This document shows positions 16,189 through 25,341 of a stretch of DNA of 64,000 nt, piece after piece; position 1 is the stretch's first letter; the number at the start of each line of letters is the position of its first letter. This DNA comes from Henriciella barbarensis. Lineage in GTDB: Bacteria; Pseudomonadota; Alphaproteobacteria; Caulobacterales; Hyphomonadaceae. Below the pieces are notes generated by a model that was not told where the DNA came from, did no database searches, and saw only the letters and a list, made by a program, of their open reading frames with translations. A program made the position numbers and the translations under genes. The stretch spans positions 496,001 to 560,000 of the forward strand of contig NZ_QWGB01000005.1 of the NCBI RefSeq assembly GCF_003576345.1, read 5' to 3'.

Positions 16189-16572
16189 TCAGGCTTTTTT
16201 TGCGTAGCCGCCAGTTGCTTTGGAAAATGCTGTTTTTTCCCCGGCAGCCGTGTAGGCGCCGACATAGGACTGAGCCGTAGAATTGCTCACGCGCGTGACA
16301 GCCTGGCCAACACCGTTACGTACGGCCGAGAACAGATTTGCATTTTCCGTTGCGAGGCGAACGATACGCTCCATACGGACTTTTACATCTGCCACACCGC
16401 GCAGCCGCGCGGGGTCTTCGACGAGCGCGTCAAAGGCCTGCATAGCTTCCATCTTTGGCTGCAGCAAACCGCCGGCCTTGCCGGCTTGCCCCGCCTTCAG
16501 GGCTTCATGCTCTGCCTCGAGGAGCTCCAGAAGGTTGCTCAAGATGGCGTCTGGGTCGGCCTGCATAGTCAT
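16189..16572 (-). CDS. FlgN-like small flagellar protein
   Basis: A 127-residue helical protein (LSNLLELLEAEHEALKAG, RMERIVRLATENANLFSAVRNG). The pattern resembles the FlgN family of export chaperones for the hook-filament junction proteins FlgK and FlgL. Its ATG overlaps the stop of the upstream flgJ-like gene by one base, so the two are coupled. Identity is moderately supported; a general flagellar assembly protein is the alternative. Confidence 0.55.
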   Translation of the reverse strand: MTMQADPDAILSNLLELLEAEHEALKAGQAGKAGGLLQPKMEAMQAFDALVEDPARLRGVADVKVRMERIVRLATENANLFSAVRNGVGQAVTRVSNSTAQSYVGAYTAAGEKTAFSKATGGYAKKA

Positions 16573-17006
16573 CAGGTGTCTCCAACAGTTCTGGACATCT
16601 CATAGGCCTCTACCGCCCGGTCCACGGCATTCAGGCCCAGCGGATGTTTCTCGGCGAGATCACGTGCGATCGCTTCGACAGCGAATTGGGTGAATGCAGC
16701 CGCGCCTTCGCCGCCAACGCTGGAGAAAGCTTCTTCAAGCCCTGTATGCCGGAGCATTTCGGCCCAGAGCATCTGCTCAAAGCGAACATTCACATCAGAA
16801 TTATTCTCGGATGAAGCAGTCGCCGCTGCCGATTGTGCGGCCGGCGCGCGAACAGGTTCCACGGGCGGGCTATATGTAGATTGCGCGCGCGAGGGCGCAG
16901 CTGGTTCAGCCGTGCGAGCTGATGGCAATGGCGGAGGCGTGGCCGCTTTACGTCTTGCTGGCGCAAGCTGATCGGCATTCGGCGTCAGTACTTTCAGAGG
17001 GATCAT
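16572..17006 (-). CDS. flgJ: Rod-binding FlgJ N-terminal-domain protein
   Basis: A 144-residue protein with a Pro/Ala-rich linker (residues 10-75) and a C-terminal FlgJ-N-type domain (RFEQMLWAEMLRHTGLEEAF). FlgJ is the rod cap; this version lacks the muramidase domain of enterobacterial FlgJ, as is usual in Alphaproteobacteria. The start at 17006 is chosen because GGGAGG lies 6 nt upstream; a longer reading to 17156 would overlap the fliK start. Divergent from fliK. Confidence 0.75.
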   Translation of the reverse strand: MIPLKVLTPNADQLAPARRKAATPPPLPSARTAEPAAPSRAQSTYSPPVEPVRAPAAQSAAATASSENNSDVNVRFEQMLWAEMLRHTGLEEAFSSVGGEGAAAFTQFAVEAIARDLAEKHPLGLNAVDRAVEAYEMSRTVGDT

Positions 17007-17100
17007 CTTCGGCCTCCCTTCATTCAGCGCACCCGGGGCGGCGGGCGGCGTCGATTTTTCTGCCAGCGTTAAATCCGCTTTTACTTGTGGTGGGGCAGAT

Positions 17101-17133
17101 TTGGTTAAGAGAGCGCTAATCAGAGTTAACCAA
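17101..17133. promoter_or_regulatory. TTGGTTAA-N17-TTAACCAA inverted repeat before fliK
   Basis: TTGGTTAA (17101-17108) and TTAACCAA (17126-17133) are perfect inverted copies 17 nt apart. Inside, TTAA-N7-CTAA (17105-17119) is one mismatch from the CtrA consensus TTAA-N7-TTAA. It lies in the flgJ/fliK divergent region and ends just before the fliK ribosome site. Probable operator. Confidence 0.45.
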
Positions 17134-17142
17134 GGACACTGA

Positions 17143-18687
17143 ATGCCCGCAGCCATTGGACCATTGGGCCCGCTTCTGGCCGAACCGGCGCGAGCCCGCA
17201 GTGAGCCTGCTCAATCAGGCCGCGGCACAGCTTTTGCCGAAGTTCTTGAAACTGAAGGTCGCAGCGACCAGGCTTCGTCGGAAGACGACGGTGAACATGC
17301 GGACGGCGCAGGCAATGCAGCTGTTCTGGCCTTTTCTTCGCAACCACGCGCGGCCGAAGAAGACACAGCAACCGAGATTGCAAAAGCAGATTTGGAACCG
17401 GATCGCGCGGCGTCTGATCCTGCTGCACTCGCACCTGCACCAGCCGCCGCCGCAGCTGCGCCCGCCAACGAAGCCGAATCGGAGCCAGCCCCCTCGTTCT
17501 CAGACAAGCCGGTGCAACCATCAGGTGATGTCAAAGTGGATGATGTCGCGGCCAAGACTAAGACTGCTGCGAATGTTGAAATTGCGAGCACCGATTCAGT
17601 CGCCGAGGTTAAGTCTGAAGGCAGAGCCGTTCAGGCAGGTGCTGTTCCTGCGGACGCACCTCGCCCCATCGCCGAGACAGAAATCACCAGCACCGAGACT
17701 GCCTCTGATGGACGTGTTCGCGGCACGGCCAGCGATGCAGCAGCCCAACGCACGGAGACATCTGAAGTCGATGTCGCGAAAGTCGCCGAATTCAAGGCTG
17801 GCAAGGTTGCGACCTCAGATGCCATGACCGATGCGCGCGCTGAGATCAGAGGCGGCGAAGCGCCAGGACGTCCCGATCTAGTGCTCGCCTCACTTAACCC
17901 TGGCGCACAGATGACCGAACGCGGCACCGGCCGCTTGAAAGACGTACCTGCAACCGCGTCGCCAGCGACAGTCTCGGCGGCAGGTATCGATCCTGAAGCC
18001 ACACCGCAAATCGATCGCGCTGGTACGCAGCCTGCAATCACTCCTGCCCCGCCTGCGTCGGACAGTGTCGCCGAGAGCAGTGCCTTTCTGAGCGGCGGAC
18101 TGGAAGTCAGCGCGCAGGCAACGGCACCAAGCGATAGCGGGCAGCAGGCCCCCACTCTGTCACTAGCAGCAGGCGCTCCAGCGTCCGCACCCGTCGCGGC
18201 CCAAGCGCCCGCTGCAGGTGCCACTGGCTTCGGTGCCATGATGACGCCAGCGCAAGCAACAATCGTCGCGGCCCCTCAGGAAATCGTGGACATCGTCAGC
18301 AGCAAACTTGCAGGCGGCGACAAGCCAGATCGCATCATGGTGCAGCTGGACCCACCAGAGCTCGGCCGCGTGTCGATCGAGTTCAAGTTCGATGCCCAGG
18401 GCCTCCAGCAAGTCGCTGTCAGAGCAGACACACCGGAAGCCATGAAGCAGCTTCGCCTGCTACATTTCGATCTCGTCCAGTCACTGGAACAGCATGGCCT
18501 CTCTGCACGCGACATGACCTTCAGCGAGGGATCAGCGAACGGATCGCAGAACCAGCAGGCATCCGAATTCATCGATTACACTGCAGTCGCAGATATTGAG
18601 GCCGAGACCATACCGGCCCCTGCGCTGCTACAAGCACGCCGTGCCCCCATCACCATCGGCGCAAGCGGCCTGAACATCAAACTCTAG
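17143..18687 (+). CDS. fliK: Flagellar hook-length control protein FliK
   Basis: Molecular ruler that sets hook length and triggers the FlhB switch. The 514 residues are mostly low-complexity Ala/Glu/Pro/Thr sequence, as expected for the extended ruler, with a C-terminal FliK domain at about 390-470 (MVQLDPPELGRVSIEFKFD). AAGGA 6 nt before the ATG supports the start. flgD follows by 15 nt in the same direction. The long opposite-strand open frames here are compositional shadows. Confidence 0.93.
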   Translation: MPAAIGPLGPLLAEPARARSEPAQSGRGTAFAEVLETEGRSDQASSEDDGEHADGAGNAAVLAFSSQPRAAEEDTATEIAKADLEPDRAASDPAALAPAPAAAAAAPANEAESEPAPSFSDKPVQPSGDVKVDDVAAKTKTAANVEIASTDSVAEVKSEGRAVQAGAVPADAPRPIAETEITSTETASDGRVRGTASDAAAQRTETSEVDVAKVAEFKAGKVATSDAMTDARAEIRGGEAPGRPDLVLASLNPGAQMTERGTGRLKDVPATASPATVSAAGIDPEATPQIDRAGTQPAITPAPPASDSVAESSAFLSGGLEVSAQATAPSDSGQQAPTLSLAAGAPASAPVAAQAPAAGATGFGAMMTPAQATIVAAPQEIVDIVSSKLAGGDKPDRIMVQLDPPELGRVSIEFKFDAQGLQQVAVRADTPEAMKQLRLLHFDLVQSLEQHGLSARDMTFSEGSANGSQNQQASEFIDYTAVADIEAETIPAPALLQARRAPITIGASGLNIKL

Positions 18688-18702
18688 GAAGGAGTTTCGG
18701 GA

Positions 18703-19404
18703 ATGAGCGTTATAAACGCAGCGCAGGCGACCCAGATCGCCCAGTCAGCGCAATCGCCGCAGTCAAACCAGACTACGAGCTCGCAGCAGGATGAAAGCGG
18801 GAGCACGCAGTTTGTCGGCGAGGAATTCAACAACTTCCTGAAACTTCTGACCGCGCAGCTGCGCCATCAGGATCCGCTTTCGCCTCTCGACTCGACACAG
18901 TTTGTCGAGCAGCTTGCTTCCTTCTCGACGCTGGAACAGCAGGTGCAGTCGAATACGAGCCTGAAGAGCATGGCCAGTATGATCGGCGACCTGCATTCCA
19001 TGTTTGCCAGCGAATGGCTGGGACAGTCCGTGACGGTCGAGTCATCTTGGGTCCCCTATTCCGGCGACCCTGTAGATTTCTCCTTCGACGCACCAAACGA
19101 AGCAACGGCAGCCGTGCTGACGATCGCAAACTCATTCGGCGAGGCTGTCTATAATGACCGTCTGACGATCAATGATGAGAGCAAAAGCTGGGATGGCCGC
19201 TTCTCGAATGGTGGCGCTGCAGCTTCCGGTGAGATCTACCAGTTCGGGATCGATCTTTATGCCGGAGATACCTTCCTCGGCACGGTTGCGCCTCAGGTCC
19301 TTACGACCGTGACCGATGTCGGCACGGAGAATGGTGAACTACGCATCGGAACCTCATCCAGCCTGTCGGGCGATCTTGGTCAGGTTCGCCGCGTAACCGA
19401 ATAG
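18703..19404 (+). CDS. flgD: Hook-cap scaffolding protein FlgD
   Basis: Caps the growing hook. The 233 residues have the FlgD N-terminal pattern (FLKLLTAQLRHQDPLSPLDS, then TQFVEQLASFSTLEQQ) and a C-terminal beta-rich FlgD Ig/Tudor-like region from about residue 105. AAGGAG precedes the ATG. Partner of fliK in a two-gene operon, convergent with fliL. Confidence 0.95.
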   Translation: MSVINAAQATQIAQSAQSPQSNQTTSSQQDESGSTQFVGEEFNNFLKLLTAQLRHQDPLSPLDSTQFVEQLASFSTLEQQVQSNTSLKSMASMIGDLHSMFASEWLGQSVTVESSWVPYSGDPVDFSFDAPNEATAAVLTIANSFGEAVYNDRLTINDESKSWDGRFSNGGAAASGEIYQFGIDLYAGDTFLGTVAPQVLTTVTDVGTENGELRIGTSSSLSGDLGQVRRVTE

Positions 19405-19443
19405 ATAACTCTGTAACAGAATTCCGGACAGCAAGGCAGCGCG

Positions 19444-19980
19444 CTAGATGTGCTGCTTTGCCATGTCCAGGATGAGCACGTTTTCGAGCCCTGTTGGAAG
19501 AACCTCGCGGAGGTTTGCCAGGATCATCGAGCGGATCGTCTCATAGTTCTCCGGATTGGTCAGGTCGCCGAGCGTATTGCCTTCGTTCGACAGTCGGATC
19601 AGCGTACTCATCACATTGTCGCGCAGCTTCGGCTCCATCCCGTAGACCTGGTCTGACACGGACTTGTCGATCTCAAGGTTGAGATTGATGATGACAAGGC
19701 TGTCGACGCGCTCACCCTCAGTGATTGGCACGACAAATTCACGGCTGAACTTGTAGTACTCCACGTCACCGGACATGCCGGCGCTCGACTTGCCGCCATG
19801 ACCGCTGCCGCCATGACCACCACTTTTGGCCTCACCATGGCTGTCCCCCTCTGCCTCATGTCCATCGGCACTGGCCGATGCATTTCCGCCCGCGGAAAAC
19901 GCGCCTTTCATGAACAAGGCGCCGCCTGCGCCCAAGACAACAAAAATGGCGGCAATAATGCCGGGAATGATCTGCTTCAT
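19444..19980 (-). CDS. fliL: FliL family basal-body protein (copy 1, His/Gly-rich linker)
   Basis: A 178-residue single-span protein: hydrophobic segment at residues 5-27, then a linker with GHGGSGHGGK, then a FliL-type periplasmic domain (SLVIINLNLEID to the C-terminus). FliL surrounds the stator and supports motor function. It follows flgH, the order seen in several Alphaproteobacteria. A second, different FliL is encoded at 36656. The His/Gly-rich linker is unusual. Confidence 0.8.
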   Translation of the reverse strand: MKQIIPGIIAAIFVVLGAGGALFMKGAFSAGGNASASADGHEAEGDSHGEAKSGGHGGSGHGGKSSAGMSGDVEYYKFSREFVVPITEGERVDSLVIINLNLEIDKSVSDQVYGMEPKLRDNVMSTLIRLSNEGNTLGDLTNPENYETIRSMILANLREVLPTGLENVLILDMAKQHI

Positions 19981-19992
19981 GTCATGCTGACT

Positions 19993-20706
19993 CTAGAAAG
20001 GGACAATGGTGTCCAGGAGTTTGGGGACAAAGCCCGCGCGTACAGGCTCTGTCGCCTGACCTGAACTTACATAGGATAGCTGGGCATCGGCAATCTTCTC
20101 ATACGTCACCGTATTCATTCGCGTGATGTCCTGAGAACGGATCACGCCCGTCACGGTCAGCACGCGTACTTCATTGCTGACACGCGTGCGCTGGTAGCCC
20201 TGAATCACCAGATTGCCGTTCGGCTCGAGCCCGATAACGCGGGCGGCAAGACGGAATGTGACCTGCTCGGCACGATTGATCGCACCACTGCCGTTTAGGG
20301 CGGAATTGCGACTATAATCGACACCCGGCGAAAGGTTCGCCCCGCCAGGCAGCACACCATTTGCCCATTCTGGAAGACCAAACAGCGCATCAAGGTTGAA
20401 GTCCTGATTGGTGCCGCGCGTGCTTTGCAGTGAGTTCTGCATGCTCGCCTGATCGTCCATCTCAACGACCACGGTCAGAAGGTCACCAACAGACTTCGCC
20501 CGGCGCATGCTGAGCAGTGAATTGGCCGACGTCGTCCAAAGTGAATTCGTATCATTGTGCAACGGCGCCTGCGGGAAGGCCGCCATGGACTGAACCGGCG
20601 GTGGGCTCGCAGGAGGCGCTGCCATCAGAGCCTGCTGGCTGGACGGCGAGGAAGCGCACGCAACGCAGCCAAGCGCCAGTAGGGAGAAGAGGAATGCGTT
20701 CTTCAT
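19993..20706 (-). CDS. flgH: Flagellar L-ring lipoprotein FlgH
   Basis: Outer-membrane ring protein. The N-terminus is a lipoprotein signal with a Cys-rich processing region (ALGCVACASS; either Cys could be lipidated), followed by the FlgH domain (NSLWTTSANSLLSMRRAKSVGDLLTVVVE and so on to the C-terminus). The start at 20706 overlaps the flgA stop as ATGA, which supports it over a longer reading to 20721. 237 residues, normal size. Confidence 0.95.
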   Translation of the reverse strand: MKNAFLFSLLALGCVACASSPSSQQALMAAPPASPPPVQSMAAFPQAPLHNDTNSLWTTSANSLLSMRRAKSVGDLLTVVVEMDDQASMQNSLQSTRGTNQDFNLDALFGLPEWANGVLPGGANLSPGVDYSRNSALNGSGAINRAEQVTFRLAARVIGLEPNGNLVIQGYQRTRVSNEVRVLTVTGVIRSQDITRMNTVTYEKIADAQLSYVSSGQATEPVRAGFVPKLLDTIVPF

Positions 20707-21107
20707 TGTGCCAGCACCCATCCGCCCGACTGGACGACGCCAGACACCATCTTTCGGGAGTTCGTGTTGATCAGTGAGACCGTATCGTTGAGCCCCCCCT
20801 CTTCCATCGCGCGGGCGGTGGTCGAGATTTCGAGGCCGCCGCGAATGTATTTCACGGTGACGACTTGGTTGCGGCTCACAAGACGCTGCGACTGGGTGTT
20901 CTCCATCGACACTTCGCGCCCGGCATAAACCGTGCGGCGAACTTCGCGGCCAATGAGCGGGCTGTCGAAAACAGGCGTGCCATCTTCGGTGACCAGCATT
21001 CCCGGCGAAATGACTTCGCCTGAGCGGATAACATCCTCGGCTACAACGGCACCTGAGGCGGTGAGCGCAAGCATGAATCCGCTTGCGAGGGTAGCGACAA
21101 TACTCAT
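20703..21107 (-). CDS. flgA: P-ring assembly chaperone FlgA (short form)
   Basis: Periplasmic chaperone for FlgI. At 134 residues it has a signal peptide (about residues 1-23) and one SAF/FlgA C-terminal region (RLVSRNQVVTVKYIRGGLEI), but lacks the extra N-terminal domain of enterobacterial FlgA. It lies 4 nt after flgG and overlaps flgH by 4 nt. Confidence 0.88.
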   Translation of the reverse strand: MSIVATLASGFMLALTASGAVVAEDVIRSGEVISPGMLVTEDGTPVFDSPLIGREVRRTVYAGREVSMENTQSQRLVSRNQVVTVKYIRGGLEISTTARAMEEGGLNDTVSLINTNSRKMVSGVVQSGGWVLAQ

Positions 21108-21111
21108 CGGA

Positions 21112-21897
21112 CTACCTCACTCTCGTCGTGGCGGCGAGCATTTCATCCGCTGCCGTGATGACTTTCGAGTTCAGCTCATAGCCCCGCTGCGCCTCGATCA
21201 ACTCAGAGATTTCCTGAACGACGTCGACGCCTGAATCTTCGAGATAACCCTGGCGCAGAATGCCGACCCCTTCAGTCGCGGGGACCAGCCTGTTGGGCGC
21301 GCCCGATGCCTCTGTCTCGAGAAACATGTTGTCGCCCATGGCTTCGAGGCCCTTTTCGTTGACGAAGCGCACCAGGGAGATCGTGCCGATGGCCTGACCT
21401 TGCGCTTCGTTCGCGAAGTAAGCGACCACTTCCCCATCGCTGCTGATGGAGATGCGGCGGGCGTCCTCTGGAATGGTGATCCCGTCGGCGAGTTCAAAGC
21501 CATCCTTGGTTACGATCTGACCTTCTGCGCTACGGTTGAGCTTGCCATCACGGGTGTAGGCAGACTCGCCCGAAGGCAGCTGGACTTCGAAGAAGCCGGT
21601 GCCATCGATCGCGATGTCGAGTTCTGACCCGGTCTGGCGAAGCGAACCCTGCGTGATCTCCATGGAGACCGATGACGGCTTCACCCCGGTGCCAAGCTGG
21701 ACACCTGCAGGCACGACCGTACCGACCTGCGAGGAGATCGTGCCCGGTGTCAGGTACTGCTGGTACATGAGATCGGCGAACTCTGCCGTGCGCGGCCGAT
21801 ACGCGGCCGTGCTCATATTGGCGATGTTGTTGGAGATGACGTCGACACGTAACTGTTGTGCCGCCATGCCCGTGGCTGCGATCTGCAGTGATTTCAT
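21112..21897 (-). CDS. flgG: Distal rod protein FlgG
   Basis: A 261-residue rod protein with LRVDVISNNIANMSTAAYR near the N-terminus, LDIAIDGTGFFEVQLPSGE in the middle and the rod/hook C-terminal helix AQRGYELNSKVITAADEML. Fourth-from-last gene of the fliM-to-fliL operon, after flgF. Confidence 0.96.
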   Translation of the reverse strand: MKSLQIAATGMAAQQLRVDVISNNIANMSTAAYRPRTAEFADLMYQQYLTPGTISSQVGTVVPAGVQLGTGVKPSSVSMEITQGSLRQTGSELDIAIDGTGFFEVQLPSGESAYTRDGKLNRSAEGQIVTKDGFELADGITIPEDARRISISSDGEVVAYFANEAQGQAIGTISLVRFVNEKGLEAMGDNMFLETEASGAPNRLVPATEGVGILRQGYLEDSGVDVVQEISELIEAQRGYELNSKVITAADEMLAATTRVR

Positions 21898-21927
21898 AGG
21901 GTCCTCCCTCGATCCACGTCCTGTGCG

Positions 21928-22641
21928 TTAAAGCTGTCGTAAAGTGCTGATGAATTTCGCAATCCGGTCGTCTTCACGTTCGATGAGTGCCTGGCCGGCT
22001 TCGTAGGCGCGCTGCACTTCAATCATGCGCGCAATCTCCAGAACCGGTGAGACGTTTGACTGTTCGAGAGCGCCCTGCACCACGCGGGGCTCTACAACTG
22101 GCTGGAAGCCTTCTTCGGCCGTAAACATGGCGTCGCCTGCGCGGCTAAGCTGGCCTTCGGGCTCGACGACACCAACCTGGTCGATGATCTGCCCATCGAA
22201 GGAAATCGTTCCGTCTCCAGCGATGCTGACGTTTGTCGCTTCTTCAGGGATCTGGATCGCACCGCCACCCGCATTGAGCACGCGGAAACCCGTATCGGTA
22301 ATGAGCTCAGCTTGCGCGTTCAGCTGGAAGTGCCCAGCACGCGTCAGACGTTCACCTTGCGGCGTCTCAATCAGGAAGTAACCCTCTCCCTGAATGGCAA
22401 GATCGAACGTGCCATTTGTGAAGCGAAGGCCGCCCTGCTCCAGATCAAATTCGTGCCCTGCCAGCGTTCCCATTGAAAGGTCGGCGAGATTGTTACGCGT
22501 CCCGGCGATAAACTCGGCAAAGATGGCCCGGTCGGACTTGTAGCCGGTTGTGCTGGAGTTTGCGAGATTGTTGGCCACAACCTGCATTTCAGTCATCAGG
22601 CCCGACTGGCGGGCAAGCGCAGCATAAATTGCGTTCGACAT
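21928..22641 (-). CDS. flgF: Rod protein FlgF
   Basis: A 237-residue rod protein (LMTEMQVVANNLANSSTTGYK; FDLAIQGEGYFLIETPQGE; C-terminal EVQRAYEAGQALIEREDDR). The ATG overlaps the stop of the upstream 597-aa gene by one base (TGATG), so FlgF synthesis is coupled to it. 30 nt upstream of flgG. Confidence 0.95.
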   Translation of the reverse strand: MSNAIYAALARQSGLMTEMQVVANNLANSSTTGYKSDRAIFAEFIAGTRNNLADLSMGTLAGHEFDLEQGGLRFTNGTFDLAIQGEGYFLIETPQGERLTRAGHFQLNAQAELITDTGFRVLNAGGGAIQIPEEATNVSIAGDGTISFDGQIIDQVGVVEPEGQLSRAGDAMFTAEEGFQPVVEPRVVQGALEQSNVSPVLEIARMIEVQRAYEAGQALIEREDDRIAKFISTLRQL

Positions 22642-24434
22642 CAGCGAACCTCCGTCGGAATTGGCCCTAGGGACTCTCGCAGACGCTCGAGCCTTGAGGA
22701 TACATCGGTCAGTTCGATCTCTCCTCCAGTCGGCGGCTCCGGGGCAGGCCGGGCATCGGAGACACGAAGGGCGCGGATCTGGGTTTCTTCGTCACCGCTT
22801 CTGGCGGCAATCGTATAAAAGCGTTGCGGCACGACCCAGTGACCTGCGGCGGCGTCCGCCTCTATGAGCATGAGAGCGGTATCGACATCTTCGGGAATAC
22901 CGCGCACGAGACGGTTGAAAGCCGCGCGGTCGCCGCGATTGATCGCGTCAATCAACGCAACCTTGCGGATGGCAACACTATCCGGGTTCTCTTCCAGCAG
23001 ACGGGCCAGTGTCGCATCGTCCTTGAGCCGGAAAGCCAGCTCCGCCTGCGCCAGAGCCAACGCGGCATCATGTGTGAGACGCTCGGAAAGCTTTGCTGAC
23101 ATGGATGGCAGGCCGAGATTAGCTGCGATCGCCGCCGCGCGTGCAAATCGTGCTTCGGTCCCCGCGCGATCGGCGAGGAGGGCCTCGCCCTTCATCAGCG
23201 CATCCATGGCCTTGAGATTGATCAAGAAGGCGTCGCTTTGCAGGTCTTCGTCCAGCATGTCTTCAAAGTGCCCAGCAAGACGTTCACGTGATTCCGGGTC
23301 TGCCGCGGCGGGCACATCGGCAAGGCGCAACGTCAAGTCGTAGCCAACCGCGCTATTGAGGTCATGCAGGATAAGATCAAGGTTTTCGGAGACTGAGGCT
23401 TCGGCTGGCAGGTTGCCGAGTTCATTGATGTAATAGTCGACGATTTCCCGCTCCAGTTCGCTTGAAATCGCCTTTCCATGGCGGCGAAGGGCCGAGGCCG
23501 CCTCATTGCGATACTGTGCGCGGCGGAGATATCCGCGAATATCGTCGGCAGCACTCGGTGAGCCCATAGACAGGCGCTGAAGCGCTTTCACGAACTGCAA
23601 CTCGCGGCTTTGCGCAAATTCCTCTGCCGTAAAGCTCGTCATTAGGCGCTCAGACAGGATTGGGCGATCCAGGCGGTCGAGAGCAGGGATGACGATAAAG
23701 GCGGCGTCAGCGCGAAGACGAAGCGGCAGCGCGCGAAAGTCTGCAAAGTGCTGAGCGAGCAGGTCTGCCCCGTTTGCGTCGTTCGATTTCAGCTGTCCAA
23801 TGGCAAGCCACACCCCGTCTGCGTGAGCGCAGCTGGCAACGTCGCGGAAGAATGAAAGGTCAGGCCTGGTGTCGCGGTCTAGCAGATCCGTCAGAAGACG
23901 CAGCGCCACGCCGCCCTGACCATAGTCTCCTTTGATCTCGGACCGTGCTTCCGCGATCATGCCAAGTGACAGATAGGCTTTCGCCATGAGGCGGCCGAGG
24001 GCGGTGGTGCGTTCTTCACCCTCAAGAAAGCCGCGCCACTGCGCCAGGTCCCCATAGGAGGTGAAGTCGGAGAACTCCGCAAAGTCGTAGGGAGAGGTTT
24101 CAGGGCAGAGATACTCGACCTGGATTTGCGCAGTGGCGGCAGGCTCTGCTGGCGCCTGCTCCTCTGCGGTTTCGGTCACCTGCGGTCGAATGTCTTGAGG
24201 GGATACGTTTTCGGCTGGTTGGTCAGCCACAGGTGAAGCTGGCGTCTCAGCAGGCTGAGGTTTCGCAGGTCTCAACAGGCCTTCATTGATCGCGTCCTGA
24301 ACAAAGCTGTCGAGCTCTCCGGGAAGACGGTCGATTTCATCTGGCTGACCAGACACAATCGGCGGCTCCTGCTGAGCAGAAGCCGCCTGCGCCAGCATTG
24401 CAGCGCCAAGACATATGACCACGAAACTTCTCAA
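22641..24434 (-). CDS. Unrecognised exported helical-repeat protein coupled to motA
   Basis: A 597-residue protein with a cleavable signal peptide (residues 1-20, ending AQAASA), a Pro/Glu/Ala-rich linker to about 105, a pair of cysteines (in YLCPETSPY and VASCAHADG) and then a long all-helical region rich in Ala and Leu that looks like TPR/HEAT-type solenoid repeats. I do not recognise the family. Its start overlaps the motA stop (ATGA) and its stop overlaps the flgF start, so it is made with stator and rod proteins. Rhizobial MotC is also periplasmic and encoded near motor genes, which is a possible functional parallel, not a demonstrated homology. Confidence 0.85.
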   Translation of the reverse strand: MRSFVVICLGAAMLAQAASAQQEPPIVSGQPDEIDRLPGELDSFVQDAINEGLLRPAKPQPAETPASPVADQPAENVSPQDIRPQVTETAEEQAPAEPAATAQIQVEYLCPETSPYDFAEFSDFTSYGDLAQWRGFLEGEERTTALGRLMAKAYLSLGMIAEARSEIKGDYGQGGVALRLLTDLLDRDTRPDLSFFRDVASCAHADGVWLAIGQLKSNDANGADLLAQHFADFRALPLRLRADAAFIVIPALDRLDRPILSERLMTSFTAEEFAQSRELQFVKALQRLSMGSPSAADDIRGYLRRAQYRNEAASALRRHGKAISSELEREIVDYYINELGNLPAEASVSENLDLILHDLNSAVGYDLTLRLADVPAAADPESRERLAGHFEDMLDEDLQSDAFLINLKAMDALMKGEALLADRAGTEARFARAAAIAANLGLPSMSAKLSERLTHDAALALAQAELAFRLKDDATLARLLEENPDSVAIRKVALIDAINRGDRAAFNRLVRGIPEDVDTALMLIEADAAAGHWVVPQRFYTIAARSGDEETQIRALRVSDARPAPEPPTGGEIELTDVSSRLERLRESLGPIPTEVR

Positions 24435-25309
24435 GCTGCCTGCTTCAGCCCCCTCAGTGCTTCTTCAATTTCGTTGAAGGATGGACGCACCCGCGCTGGC
24501 GCATGGCGCCTTGCGACCTCGACGCAGATGTTGACGGGATTTTTATGGAGGTTCGACACCAGCATCTCGCCGATCATCGAGTAGAAGAAGTGCTCCTCGG
24601 TCCGGAGCGCTTTGACGCGAGAGGCGAAGGGGCCGACGAGACCGTAGGCGAGAAACACGCCAAGGAAGGTTCCGACGAGGGCACCGCCGATCATCCCGCC
24701 AAGCACTTCAGGCGGTTTGTCGATGGACGACATCGTCTTGATGACGCCAAGCACAGCCGCAACGATGCCGAGCGCTGGCAGGGCGTCCGCCATGGTCTGC
24801 AGGGCGTGCGACCCGGCGAGCTTGTCTTCATGCAGGCTCTCGAGGTGCTTCTCGAGTAGCTCTTCAACCTGGTGGACGTTATCAAAGTTCATCAACATGG
24901 AGCGGATCGTGTCGCAGATCATGTTGATGGCATCCTCATCCTTGAGGATTTTCGGGTAGCGCTGGAAGATGGAGGACTGTTGGGGGTCCTCAATGTGCTG
25001 TTCGATGTCGACTGGATTGTTACGTAGCACGTTCAGAAGCTCTGACATGAGGCAGAGCAGGTCCTGATAGTCGCTTTTCTTCCACTTCGAACCGGTGAAT
25101 GCGGCCACAACATCCGCGCCAGTCTGCTTGATGGTGCCGAAGTCGTTTGCCGCCAGAAGTGCGCCGATGGCTGCGCCGCCGATCATCATGCCTTCGAATG
25201 GAAGCGCGTGCGTAATGATGTCCATATGACCGCCGGCAAGCATATAGCCACCGAAGACCATGCCGACTGTCACCAAGATGCCCAGAATTGCGTTCAACTC
25301 ATCCTCCAT
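24431..25309 (-). CDS. motA: Flagellar stator protein MotA
   Basis: Proton-channel stator subunit. The 292 residues show the MotA layout: two N-terminal spans, a cytoplasmic loop (FGTIKQTGADVVAAFTGSKW onward) and two C-terminal spans with LPALGIVAAVLGVIKTM and the Pro-containing SIDKPPEVLGGMIG loop. motB lies divergently on the other side of fliM rather than directly downstream, so the stator pair is split. Confidence 0.96.
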   Translation of the reverse strand: MEDELNAILGILVTVGMVFGGYMLAGGHMDIITHALPFEGMMIGGAAIGALLAANDFGTIKQTGADVVAAFTGSKWKKSDYQDLLCLMSELLNVLRNNPVDIEQHIEDPQQSSIFQRYPKILKDEDAINMICDTIRSMLMNFDNVHQVEELLEKHLESLHEDKLAGSHALQTMADALPALGIVAAVLGVIKTMSSIDKPPEVLGGMIGGALVGTFLGVFLAYGLVGPFASRVKALRTEEHFFYSMIGEMLVSNLHKNPVNICVEVARRHAPARVRPSFNEIEEALRGLKQAA

Positions 25310-25341
25310 CGCGCCAATAAAAGCGCGGATATTTCCTTCGT

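Noticed and set aside
17631-18239. Minus-strand open frame inside fliK
   Set aside because: Low-complexity mirror of the Ala/Glu-rich fliK ruler; no start signal or domain.
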